Shown here piece after piece: positions 1 to 6,785 of a stretch of DNA of 13,904 bases. Each line of letters begins with the position of its first letter. The first letter of the stretch is position 1. The notes under the pieces were generated by a model, which had not been told where the DNA came from, did not search any database, and saw only the letters and a program-made list of their open reading frames with translations. A program made the translations under genes and the position numbers. The DNA is from Anaerolineales bacterium (lineage in GTDB: Bacteria; Chloroflexota; Anaerolineae; Anaerolineales; Villigracilaceae). Where the stretch lies: contig JANWWB010000110.1 of the NCBI GenBank assembly GCA_025056515.1, forward strand, positions 1 through 13,904. The letters run 5' to 3'.

Positions 1-264
1 GCAGTCCTTGAAAGCGGTGCTGTCATTGAACGTGCTATCCTAGATAAGCGGGTACGGGTCGCATCAGGCGCGCGTATTGGCGGAGGTATAGGCGATCCGA
101 ACATTCAATTAACCGTGGTCGGAAAAAACAGTATCGTTCCCTCTGGAGTAGTTGTTGAACCTGGCGGTGCAGTAGGCACCGATGTGATTGCTTCCGACTA
201 TCCCGCCTCGGTGGTAAAATCGGGCGAAACCATTACAACTAAGAGACTTCCCTATGAAATTTGA
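1..264 (+). CDS. glgC: Glucose-1-phosphate adenylyltransferase, C-terminal fragment (5' truncated)
   Basis: An open frame runs from the first base to a TGA at 262-264 and encodes 87 residues. The fragment has the hexapeptide-repeat look of a left-handed beta-helix: alternating small and branched residues with IERAILDKRVRV, ASGARIG and VEPGGAVG. It ends in a tail PASVVKSGETI...RLPYEI. This matches the C-terminal beta-helix of ADP-glucose pyrophosphorylases, which make ADP-glucose from glucose-1-phosphate and ATP for glycogen synthesis. The catalytic nucleotidyltransferase domain lies outside the window, so another sugar-phosphate nucleotidyltransferase with the same fold is possible. The last 11 bases overlap malQ (start at 254) in a different frame, which implies co-transcription and perhaps translational coupling. 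The glucanotransferase neighbour favours the GlgC reading. Confidence 0.72.
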   Translation, partial: AVLESGAVIERAILDKRVRVASGARIGGGIGDPNIQLTVVGKNSIVPSGVVVEPGGAVGTDVIASDYPASVVKSGETITTKRLPYEI

Positions 265-1744
265 GCGTTCCTCCGGCATTCTCCTTCATCCTACCAGTCT
301 TCCCGGCCCGTATGGTATTGGTGACCTTGGTCCGGCTGCCTATCGTTGGATTGATTGGCTGGCCGGAACAGGATGTAAGCTCTGGCAAATCCTTCCGCTC
401 GGTCCAACCGGTTACGGCGATTCGCCCTATCAGTGTTTCTCTGCCTTTGCTGGTAATCCCTACCTTGTCAGCTTTGATTTCATTGTGCAAGAGGGATGGC
501 TGACCCAAGATGATCTGGTTACCATGCCTACTTGGGACCCGCAAAAGGTGGATTTTGGTCGCCTTTTTCAATGGAAACCGGCTTTGCTTGAAAAAGCGTA
601 TCGCCATTTTGTAGCTCATCCGGGACCGGCTCGTGCTCGCTTTGAATCTTTTTGTGCCGAAAATGCCTTCTGGCTCGAGGACTATGCCCTTTTTATGGCG
701 CTTAAGGAAGCTCATGGTGGAGGCTCTTGGGATACTTGGCCAGAAGAATTGCGTCGTCGTCAGCCTGATGCCTTATCCCGGGCACGACGCGAACTTAGCG
801 AAGTAATAGGCCGTGTTTCCTTTGTGCAGTTTTTGTTCTTCGAGCAATGGCAAGCGTTGCGTCAGTATACTCATCAGCGCGGTATCAAGATTATCGGCGA
901 TATTCCCATTTTTGTCGCTTACGATTCGGCGGATGTCTGGGCGCATCCTGAATTGTTTTATCTTGATGAGCGCGGCAAACCCTCCGTGGTAGCAGGAGTT
1001 CCACCAGATTATTTTTCGCCAACCGGTCAATTGTGGGGCAATCCACTCTATCGTTGGGATGTGCATAAATCTGACGGATATACCTGGTGGTTAGACCGGA
1101 TTCGCTTTACGCTTCAAGCCGTGGACATTGTCCGGATAGATCATTTTCGCGGCTTTGCGGGCTATTGGGAAATTCCAGGCGAGGCCGAAAACGCTATCCA
1201 TGGGCGCTGGGTCCCTGGTCCTGGAGCCGATTTCTTCCAGGCGGTGCAGGAACGTTTGGGCGATCTCCCAATTATTGCTGAAGACTTAGGAGAAATTACT
1301 CCGGATGTCATCGCTTTACGTGACCAATTTCATTTACCGGGTATGAAGATTCTTCAGTTTGCCTTTTCCGGTCCGGAAAACCCGTTCTTGCCACATCATT
1401 TTGTGCCTAATAGCGTGGTTTATACCGGTACGCATGATAACGATACGACTCGTGGCTGGTTTGAAACGATTGGAACAGCCGAACGAGAGTTTGCCTCCCG
1501 TTACTTCCAGCGCGATTGGGCTGACAGCCGTGAGTTTACTTGGCATCTGATTCGAACAGCCTGGGCTTCAGTGGCGGTTTTTGCACTCGCTCCTATGCAG
1601 GATTTCCTGACGCTCGGAAGCGAGGCACGTTTTAATTACCCCTCTCGTCTGGGAGGCAATTGGGCGTGGCGTATGCTAGATAACGCGCTTACACCTGAAT
1701 TGCAAGCACGTATTCGCGAATTGAATTGGCTTTATTCGCGCTAA
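254..1744 (+). CDS. malQ: 4-alpha-glucanotransferase (amylomaltase), GH77
   Basis: This 496-residue cytoplasmic enzyme should transfer alpha-1,4-glucan segments between maltodextrins and release glucose. Its length is close to that of compact Thermus-type amylomaltases (about 500 residues). The N-terminus RSSGILLHPTSLPGPYGIGD is the family signature. The GH77 catalytic triad is present: nucleophile Asp296 in VRIDHFRGF, acid/base Glu343 in IIAEDLGEI, and transition-state Asp395 in GTHDNDTTRGW. The block GDIPIFVAYDSADVW sits near residue 215. The ATG at 254 follows a weak AAGAGA at 241-246 and overlaps the end of the glgC-like gene by 11 bases, so translation may be coupled. A perfect 11-bp hairpin with a T run follows the stop codon. 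With GlgC upstream, a role in glycogen or maltodextrin turnover is likely. No truncation or missing key residue is seen. Confidence 0.97.
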   Translation: MKFERSSGILLHPTSLPGPYGIGDLGPAAYRWIDWLAGTGCKLWQILPLGPTGYGDSPYQCFSAFAGNPYLVSFDFIVQEGWLTQDDLVTMPTWDPQKVDFGRLFQWKPALLEKAYRHFVAHPGPARARFESFCAENAFWLEDYALFMALKEAHGGGSWDTWPEELRRRQPDALSRARRELSEVIGRVSFVQFLFFEQWQALRQYTHQRGIKIIGDIPIFVAYDSADVWAHPELFYLDERGKPSVVAGVPPDYFSPTGQLWGNPLYRWDVHKSDGYTWWLDRIRFTLQAVDIVRIDHFRGFAGYWEIPGEAENAIHGRWVPGPGADFFQAVQERLGDLPIIAEDLGEITPDVIALRDQFHLPGMKILQFAFSGPENPFLPHHFVPNSVVYTGTHDNDTTRGWFETIGTAEREFASRYFQRDWADSREFTWHLIRTAWASVAVFALAPMQDFLTLGSEARFNYPSRLGGNWAWRMLDNALTPELQARIRELNWLYSR

Positions 1745-1751
1745 ATGGGAT

Positions 1752-1785
1752 GAGTAGCGCAACCAAGCAGTTGCGCTACTCTTTT
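1752..1785 (+). terminator. Intrinsic terminator of malQ, possibly shared with ssnA
   Basis: A perfect 11-bp inverted repeat, GAGTAGCGCAA (1752-1762) and TTGCGCTACTC (1771-1781), with an 8-base loop, is followed by TTTT at 1782-1785. It starts 7 bases after the malQ stop codon. The convergent ssnA gene ends at 1784, so its transcripts also enter this hairpin. On that strand the sequence after the stem is ATCCC rather than a U run, so the plus strand is the better-supported direction. Confidence 0.8.
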
Positions 1786-3112
1786 AGAGCGCCTGGAGGC
1801 GTTCCCACATCTTGGGGGCAAGCTCACGAGAACGAGCGGCAATCCGTTCCTCGTCTAAGGTGAGCACTTGTTTGTTGCGCATAAGGATGCGTCCGCGACA
1901 AACAGTTGTATCCACGTTTGCATCTACCAAACCGAAGAGCAGATGACCTAAGAAATTGGCTTCCGTGAGTGGTGTGGGTGGGTGATAATCGAGAATGGCT
2001 AAGTCGGCCGGATATCCTTCGGCAATTTCCCCTAGAGGAACGCCGAACTGGCGGCGGGCAATTTCTCGGTTGTTCTCAAGCAAGAGGGTGGGCGCTTCTC
2101 GGAAGGCCACCCTGGGGTCGCGATTGGCCAAGCGGTGAAGCAGGTAAGCGCATCGCATTTGGGCCAACATATCGGAGTTCATCCCATCTGTCCCTAAACC
2201 GACTAGTACACCTTTCTGCATGAGCTTCAGGAGCGGCGTGACTCCAACGGCGTTATTCATGTTGGATTCAGGGTTGTGAACGACCGCCGTCTGTGTTTCG
2301 GCTAGAATCTGCATTTCCCGTTCATCAACATGGACGCAGTGGATGAAGAGAGATTTTTCGCCGGTTGCGCCAAGACGATGTAGGCGTTCCACCGGCGGAA
2401 GACCGTACTTTTGCAGGGCATCTTCCCGATCGGCTAAATCTTCGGCAACGTGGATGTGACAACCCACGCTGTGCTCGCGAGCAATCGAGACGCACGTTTC
2501 GATGGTTTCATCGGAAAGTGTAAATGAAGCGTGCAAGCCCATCATGGCGGCGATTTGTCCATCGCCTTGGCCGATTTTCTTGATAAAACGCTCATTTTCG
2601 GCGATACCGTCGCCTTTGATGTTCCGATCGGAGACCTCGTAACACAGCGAAGCCCTGAGACCAGCTTGTCGTACAGCGCTTTCGAGGATGTCTAGAGAGC
2701 CATCGCACATCGAAGGCGAAGCGTGATGATCGATAACAGTGGTCACCCCGTTTCGGATGCAGTCAATCAGCGGTAATTGCGCTGATAGGAGGATGTCTTC
2801 TTCCAGAATGGCGCGATCGACTTTCCACCAGAGGCGCTCAAGGATTTGCACAAAGTTCTCTGCCGGTTCGCCAGGCACAGACATACCGCGGGCCATCGTG
2901 GAATAAAAATGGTGATGGGCGCAAATAAAGCCGGGCAGAATGATTTTTCCCGAGCAATCGATCGCTTCGGCTTTGGGGAAGCGATGTTGAAGGTCGGAAG
3001 AGCCGCCAACGGCAGCGATCTTCTCGCCTTCGATCACGACCGAGCCGTTCCAAATAACGCGGTTCTCTTGGCCCAGCGTCACAACAATCCCATTTTCAAA
3101 CCGAATCGCCAT
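1784..3112 (-). CDS. ssnA: SsnA-type putative aminohydrolase (selenium-associated amidohydrolase)
   Basis: This is a metal-dependent amidohydrolase of the chlorohydrolase/deaminase group. It is assigned to SsnA by family-specific blocks: LWWKVDRAI (near 94), VIDHHASP (127-133) and ESNMNN (282-287). Metal and active-site residues are visible: His66 and His68 (HxH), His221 in HIHVAED, His258/His261, and Asp309 in GLGTDGMNSD. I chose the ATG at 3112, giving 442 residues, the length I recall for E. coli SsnA. A strong AAGGAG (3124-3119) lies 6 bases upstream of it, whereas the alternative TTG at 3118 would directly abut that site. SsnA genes commonly occur with selenium-dependent molybdenum hydroxylase genes; the substrate is not established. 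It lies 13 bases downstream of the yedF-like gene, so the two probably form one transcript. Confidence 0.88.
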   Translation of the reverse strand: MAIRFENGIVVTLGQENRVIWNGSVVIEGEKIAAVGGSSDLQHRFPKAEAIDCSGKIILPGFICAHHHFYSTMARGMSVPGEPAENFVQILERLWWKVDRAILEEDILLSAQLPLIDCIRNGVTTVIDHHASPSMCDGSLDILESAVRQAGLRASLCYEVSDRNIKGDGIAENERFIKKIGQGDGQIAAMMGLHASFTLSDETIETCVSIAREHSVGCHIHVAEDLADREDALQKYGLPPVERLHRLGATGEKSLFIHCVHVDEREMQILAETQTAVVHNPESNMNNAVGVTPLLKLMQKGVLVGLGTDGMNSDMLAQMRCAYLLHRLANRDPRVAFREAPTLLLENNREIARRQFGVPLGEIAEGYPADLAILDYHPPTPLTEANFLGHLLFGLVDANVDTTVCRGRILMRNKQVLTLDEERIAARSRELAPKMWERLQAL

Positions 3113-3118
3113 ATCCAA

Positions 3119-3124
3119 CTCCTT
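3119..3124 (-). promoter_or_regulatory. Shine-Dalgarno site that decides the ssnA start
   Basis: AAGGAG on the minus strand (3124 to 3119) sits between the yedF stop codon (ends at 3126) and ssnA. It is 6 bases from the ATG at 3112 and 0 bases from the TTG at 3118, so the ATG is the supported start. Confidence 0.75.
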
Positions 3125-3125
3125 A

Positions 3126-3482
3126 TTAGAGCGTAATCACTTTTTCAGCGCGCATTTGTGCTTCGATAATATCGCTCATCCCTCCGATGGTCCCCACACG
3201 CACTTGATCGGTTAAGCCGAAATAGTTGAGACAAGTGGAGCAAATGATAAGACGCACGCCCTCGTTTTCGAGCTGAGCTAGACGTTCTAATAGAGGGGAC
3301 CCTTCCACAACTAATTTAACACCCTCGGTGTAAAAACAGATGGCCGATGGCAAAGTACGATTTTCTTGTAAAAGGCGCAGATAAGTATCCAGTAACTTAT
3401 GTTGGAGGGTTCGATCGGCGTTTCCCATACCCTCTCGGGTAAGGAGAAGAATGGTGTTATTGAAGGATGACACGGCTGGCAT
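3126..3482 (-). CDS. yedF: YedF-like selenium metabolism protein, DsrE-fold domain only
   Basis: The protein has 118 residues. ILLLTREGMGNAD at the N-terminus, AICFYTEGVKLVVEGS (47-62), the Cys81-x-x-Cys84 motif in IICSTCLNYFGL, and VGTIGGMSDIIE match the C-terminal DsrE/DsrF-like half of the selenium metabolism protein YedF. In the full-length family this half follows a TusA/SirA-like domain of about 75 residues, which is absent here. The gene starts at a clear ATG, and no TusA-like frame is visible upstream, so this is a genuine single-domain form rather than an obvious truncation. A role in selenium or sulfur delivery for labile-selenium molybdoenzymes is inferred from family associations and from ssnA immediately downstream. 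A generic DsrE-family sulfur carrier is the alternative. Expression is probably from the TATAAT box at 3530-3525. Confidence 0.82.
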   Translation of the reverse strand: MPAVSSFNNTILLLTREGMGNADRTLQHKLLDTYLRLLQENRTLPSAICFYTEGVKLVVEGSPLLERLAQLENEGVRLIICSTCLNYFGLTDQVRVGTIGGMSDIIEAQMRAEKVITL

Positions 3483-3524
3483 ATAGCATTCTCACTTTCT
3501 TTCCTCGAGATTTTGCGTGGTAGG

Positions 3525-3530
3525 ATTATA
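3525..3530 (-). promoter_or_regulatory. Candidate -10 box of the yedF-ssnA unit
   Basis: A perfect TATAAT on the minus strand (3530 to 3525) lies 42 bases upstream of the yedF ATG. No convincing -35 hexamer is seen at 16-18 bases. Five bases beyond the box lies the hyphenated palindrome TTTAG-A-CTAAA (3535-3545), in the promoter spacer where a regulator could bind. Confidence 0.42.
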
Positions 3531-3732
3531 CTTCTTTAGACTAAATTCCTATGATGGTTTTTGTGAAACCCACATCTACGGGGGTGAACCCAGGTAGCAG
3601 GCCGCCGAAGAATACTCTTTGAACAATCCGCATAAAGTCTGCTTAATTCGAAGTGAATTCCTGGAGTAAAATACAGCTCAATTGGTTTTACGTATTGTTA
3701 ACTGTTTTTTCTTCGTCCGTTAATCGCTGTCT

Positions 3733-3738
3733 GATAAT
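3733..3738 (+). promoter_or_regulatory. Candidate -10 box of the polyphosphate operon
   Basis: GATAAT (one mismatch to TATAAT) lies 51 bases before the ppx ATG in an AT-rich stretch. The bases 16-18 upstream (TTCTTC/CTTCGT) are a poor -35, so this is a weak call made mainly because the operon needs a promoter here. Confidence 0.3.
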
Positions 3739-3789
3739 AGTTACAAAACGTCCTTGCTCTCAGGGCGTCTGTTTGAGAAAGGATGTTGT

Positions 3790-5310
3790 ATGCAAAGAAT
3801 AGGCGCAATTGATACCGGCTCGAACGCCATTCGTCTTGTTGTTGCTGAACTCAGTGAGAGTTGGCAAGTTACTCCGCTGGAGAGCATTCGTTTCCCTATT
3901 CGTTTGGGGCATGATGTATTCACGAACCAACGTTTGAGTGAGAGCACAATCCAGCAAGTTGTAGATGCGTTTTTACAATTTCGGCGCATTGCTGACGATT
4001 TTGGTGTGACAAAAATTCGCGCTGTAGGTACTTCTGCGGTTCGCGAGGCAGAAAATCGTTACTTGCTTATTGAACGCATTTTTCAGACCAGCGGAATCCA
4101 GTTGGAGGTCATCAGTGGTGAAGAAGAAGCGCGCTTGATTCACATGGCAGTTGTTGAGGCGCTTTCGTTACGCGACCGACGTGCCTTGGTGGTGGATATT
4201 GGGGGTGGCAGCGTTGAGGTGATTTTATCGAAAGGCAGGAACATCCATTCTCTGGTGAGCTATCCCATGGGTACGGTGCGGCTTTTGCAGAAACTTGGTG
4301 GGAATGGAAACATACAGCCGCAATCCCCCGACCAATTTAGCTTGCTGGTGAGGGAGTTTGTCGAGGCCAACCGTTCTCGACTGGAACAACAGATGGCCGG
4401 TGAAAAGCCAGAGATTTGTGCAGGCACCGGTGGAAATGTTGAAGAAATCGGACGTTTGTGCAAGCTCCTTTTTAACCGCCAGAGCGAACAGGCAGCTTTG
4501 GTGGATGATTTAGCGAAATTAATCGATCGGTTGAGTCGACTAAGCGTTCAGGAGCGAATGCGTCTTTGGGATTTGCGTCCTGACCGTGCGGATGTGATTT
4601 TACCGGCCTCGATTGTGCTTTATACGATTGCCAAAACGGCTGGTGTGAACGTTGTCCTGATACCGAATGTGGGGCTGAAGAATGGAATCTTGCTCGCTAT
4701 GGCCGAGGAGATGGCACAGCAACATTATCTGCCTCGGCGCGATCAAGTTTGGGAATCCGCTGTGCGAATTGGCAAGAAATATCAGTTTGATTTTAAACAC
4801 GCCGCTTATGTGTCGAATATCGCTGCTAACCTCTATGACCAGACGGCGAAGTTGCACGGGTTAGGGAAAGAAGAACGTTTACTTCTGGAAATCGGTGCTT
4901 TCCTGCATGATATTGGTCACTTTATCAACACAGTGGACCACGATCGACACGGTTATTATATCTTGCGCGCCAATCATGTTATCGGTTTAAGCCCTCGCCA
5001 ACAAGAGATTGTCGCTTGCTTGGTGCTGTATCATAGAAAGGCGCTTCCGTTTGAGGATGCGATCGAACAACACGAGTTATCTCCTGCGGATCGCCTTCTG
5101 GTGACCAAGTTGAGCGCTTTTATGCGTTTGGCAGATGCCTTGGATGCCAGCCGGATGCAACGAGTGGTGCAAGTAAAGATGATGGGCGAAAAGTCCGCCT
5201 GGAAGATGCACTTGATAGGTAACGGCGATTTGAGTCTAGAGAAATGGGCTATCCAAAAGCGAAAAGGGCTGTTTGAAGAAGTCTTTAACGTCTCTTTAGA
5301 TTTGGATTGA
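3790..5310 (+). CDS. ppx: Exopolyphosphatase / Ppx-GppA family phosphatase with C-terminal HD domain
   Basis: This 506-residue protein of the ASKHA-fold Ppx/GppA family should hydrolyse terminal phosphate from polyphosphate or convert pppGpp to ppGpp. Visible motifs: GAIDTGSNAIRLVV at the N-terminus (phosphate-binding loop), AVGTSAVREAENR, the glutamate cluster Glu111-113 in SGEEEARLI holding the likely catalytic base, VVDIGGGSVE (Asp136) and AGTGGNVEEIGRL. From about residue 320 a helical HD domain follows, with His373-Asp374 in AFLHDIGHF and later VACLVLYHRKALP. That is the long Ppx architecture, not the short form. The ATG at 3790 is chosen because AAAGGA (3778-3783) sits 6 bases upstream; an upstream in-frame TTG at 3754 lacks such a site. 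It is first in a four-gene polyP operon, which favours exopolyphosphatase over GppA. Confidence 0.94.
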   Translation: MQRIGAIDTGSNAIRLVVAELSESWQVTPLESIRFPIRLGHDVFTNQRLSESTIQQVVDAFLQFRRIADDFGVTKIRAVGTSAVREAENRYLLIERIFQTSGIQLEVISGEEEARLIHMAVVEALSLRDRRALVVDIGGGSVEVILSKGRNIHSLVSYPMGTVRLLQKLGGNGNIQPQSPDQFSLLVREFVEANRSRLEQQMAGEKPEICAGTGGNVEEIGRLCKLLFNRQSEQAALVDDLAKLIDRLSRLSVQERMRLWDLRPDRADVILPASIVLYTIAKTAGVNVVLIPNVGLKNGILLAMAEEMAQQHYLPRRDQVWESAVRIGKKYQFDFKHAAYVSNIAANLYDQTAKLHGLGKEERLLLEIGAFLHDIGHFINTVDHDRHGYYILRANHVIGLSPRQQEIVACLVLYHRKALPFEDAIEQHELSPADRLLVTKLSAFMRLADALDASRMQRVVQVKMMGEKSAWKMHLIGNGDLSLEKWAIQKRKGLFEEVFNVSLDLD

Positions 5311-5325
5311 ACCGGTTGAGATTCT

Positions 5326-6285
5326 ATGAGCTTGTTGGAAGCCAAACTTATTTTGAAAGCATTGGATCAACGAGGGAGGAATTATTTTGCTCAACTGAAG
5401 GCATCGCAGGAGGAGCCTACAAGCGAGTCGATTCACGAGCTAAGAGTCTCGGCCCGTCGCTTCTTTGCTGTGCTGGAATTGTTGCGTGCCATTCAACCTT
5501 CTTCCGATATCAAAAGTTTGCAGCGAGAGTTGCGTAATCAGCTCAACGACTTGGATGAAATCTCGGATATTCAGATGATGGCGGCAGAAATAGGCAAAGT
5601 GGTTGAACGATTTCCTACTGCATCGGCTTTTCTTCGGTATCTGCAAAAGCAAGAAAAGAACCTGCGGCGTAAGGCATCCAAACATTTGCATTCTTTGGAC
5701 CAAAGAAAGCTGGAGAAGCAAATGCATTTGGTAGAAAAAATTCAGGAGAGCAACGCAATTGCCCCTCCAGGCTTGCATCTTTTGGTCTTGAGAACGCTCG
5801 ATGATGCGTTTCGAGTGGTGTTAGAACGCTATCGGGCAATTGATCCTGTCAAAACAGAGACCATTCATCGTCTTCGTATTGCTTTTCGTAAATTCCGTTA
5901 TTTGATCGAGATTGTTCATCCTGCTTTGCGCGAATATCCGCCTGAAATTCTTGCGGGAATGCGGGATTATCAGCGCAAAATGGGCGTCATTCAGGACTTA
6001 GAGACATTGCTGCGTGCTATCAGGAAATACGCTAAAAAGCACGAGCGTTTTGAAGGGGAGGACTTATTACAGTATTACCAAACACAGCATCAAGAAGCCG
6101 TCTTGGCTTTTACCTCGCAGATGGACGACCTCTATGGATTTTGGCGACTGACCAGAAGCGGTCCTTTCCCCTGGACGAAAAAGCGACGCAGCGACCTGGC
6201 AAGTGCCGATGACCAATCGGAGGAGGCTGCTGAGATGACTTGCAAAGAACCACCACAAATCTTATCTAAGGAGCAAGACCTATGA
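5326..6285 (+). CDS. CHAD domain protein (polyphosphate-associated)
   Basis: This 319-residue, largely helical, basic protein has two CHAD half-repeats, each opening with the signature histidine: His37 in SIHELRVSARRFF and His181 in TIHRLRIAFRKFRYLIE. Conserved Arg/Lys follow at helix spacing. MGVIQDLETLL (near 220) is the other familiar CHAD block. CHAD proteins bind polyphosphate through basic pockets and localise to polyP granules in several bacteria. The position, 15 bases after ppx and ahead of ppk1, fits that role. No CYTH domain is fused, unlike many CHAD proteins. Residues from about 278 on form a polar, probably disordered tail (KKRRS, then DDQSEEAAE). No signal peptide or membrane segment is seen. 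The exact role, granule scaffold or modulator of PPK/PPX, is inference. Confidence 0.94.
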   Translation: MSLLEAKLILKALDQRGRNYFAQLKASQEEPTSESIHELRVSARRFFAVLELLRAIQPSSDIKSLQRELRNQLNDLDEISDIQMMAAEIGKVVERFPTASAFLRYLQKQEKNLRRKASKHLHSLDQRKLEKQMHLVEKIQESNAIAPPGLHLLVLRTLDDAFRVVLERYRAIDPVKTETIHRLRIAFRKFRYLIEIVHPALREYPPEILAGMRDYQRKMGVIQDLETLLRAIRKYAKKHERFEGEDLLQYYQTQHQEAVLAFTSQMDDLYGFWRLTRSGPFPWTKKRRSDLASADDQSEEAAEMTCKEPPQILSKEQDL

Positions 6286-6773
6286 AATTATATTTTTTAC
6301 GTCACGCTGATGCCGGGATTCGTAATCCGGAAGTATATCCTGATGATAGCTTGCGACCACTGACCAACAAGGGCCGAAGGCAACTGGAAAAAGTTAGCAA
6401 ATTCCTAGAAAAGCAACAGGTTCCTCTAGACCTGGTTTTTTCTAGCCCATTCGTAAGAGCCAGTCAAACAGCTCAATTTGTTCGTAAATCGCTAGAACTC
6501 AAGAAAGAAAAATTGGTCGTTACCCCACATCTGGCCCCCCTCGGTGATGTAGCCCAGTTAATCCAGGAGGTGACATCCAGACAACCTTTGGAACATGTTC
6601 TACTGGTTGGTCATGAACCTGATTTGAGCTTGTTGATCTCTTTGTTGCTGGTCGGCGATTCCTCAGCTCTAACATGCCGGATGAAAAAAGCCAGCTTGTG
6701 TTGTTTAACTGTGGACGAATTAATTGTTGGAAAGTGTGCGACGTTAGAATGGCTTTGGCATCCAGACTTTTAG
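6282..6773 (+). CDS. sixA: SixA-type phosphohistidine phosphatase (histidine phosphatase superfamily)
   Basis: This 163-residue protein has the branch-1 histidine phosphatase core in the short SixA form. The RHA motif LYFLRHADAG carries phospho-acceptor His8 with Arg7. Arg59 lies in FSSPFVRASQTA, and the second catalytic His111 in VLLVGHEPDLSLL. DSLRPLTNKGRRQ is a typical SixA segment. SixA enzymes remove phosphate from phosphohistidine, classically from ArcB and later the nitrogen phosphotransferase system in E. coli. Here no two-component or PTS gene is nearby. The start codon overlaps the CHAD stop by 4 bases (ATGA), and a strong TAAGGAG (6267-6273) lies 8 bases upstream, so it is firmly part of the operon. 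Since PPK1 works through a phosphohistidine, that enzyme is a natural candidate substrate (inference). A general small-molecule phosphatase is the alternative. Confidence 0.88.
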   Translation: MKLYFLRHADAGIRNPEVYPDDSLRPLTNKGRRQLEKVSKFLEKQQVPLDLVFSSPFVRASQTAQFVRKSLELKKEKLVVTPHLAPLGDVAQLIQEVTSRQPLEHVLLVGHEPDLSLLISLLLVGDSSALTCRMKKASLCCLTVDELIVGKCATLEWLWHPDF

Positions 6774-6785
6774 TTCGCACTTGGA

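Larger units (their letters stand above)
3483..3789. other. Divergent intergenic region between yedF and ppx
   Basis: These 307 bases hold no gene I can support. Contents: a TATAAT for yedF at 3530-3525; the 11-bp palindrome at 3535-3545; an imperfect direct repeat GTGAAACCCA (3563-3572) and GTGAACCCA (3584-3592); a segment at 3597-3617 resembling part of the dispersed repeat found at 13333-13352; an imperfect palindrome AATTC-gaagt-GAATT near 3646-3660; a T-rich stretch around 3701-3714; and a candidate ppx -10 at 3733-3738. The middle portion (about 3560-3660) is not explained by promoters alone and could be a regulatory leader or decayed sequence. Confidence 0.6.

Noticed and set aside
3113..3118. 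Starting ssnA at the TTG at 3118.
   Set aside because: The ribosome site would touch the start codon; the ATG at 3112 has a 6-base spacing.
3551..3622. A 23-codon plus-strand frame starting ATGATG in the yedF/ppx gap.
   Set aside because: No Shine-Dalgarno site, no promoter placed for it, no recognisable peptide, and it runs through repeat-like sequence.
3584..3625. Phrases GCCGCCGAAG and CTTTGAAC recall pieces of glycine and TPP riboswitches.
   Set aside because: The rest of either aptamer is missing and the downstream genes (ppx or yedF) are not expected targets. A dispersed-repeat remnant explains the first phrase better.
3754..3789. Extending ppx to an upstream in-frame TTG.
   Set aside because: AAAGGA is placed correctly for the ATG at 3790, the usual family N-terminus begins there, and the added residues are unlike the family.
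6520..6780. Long antisense frames inside sixA, malQ, the GH31 gene and the membrane protein gene.
   Set aside because: They are shadows of well-supported genes on the other strand, with no recognisable domain or start signal.
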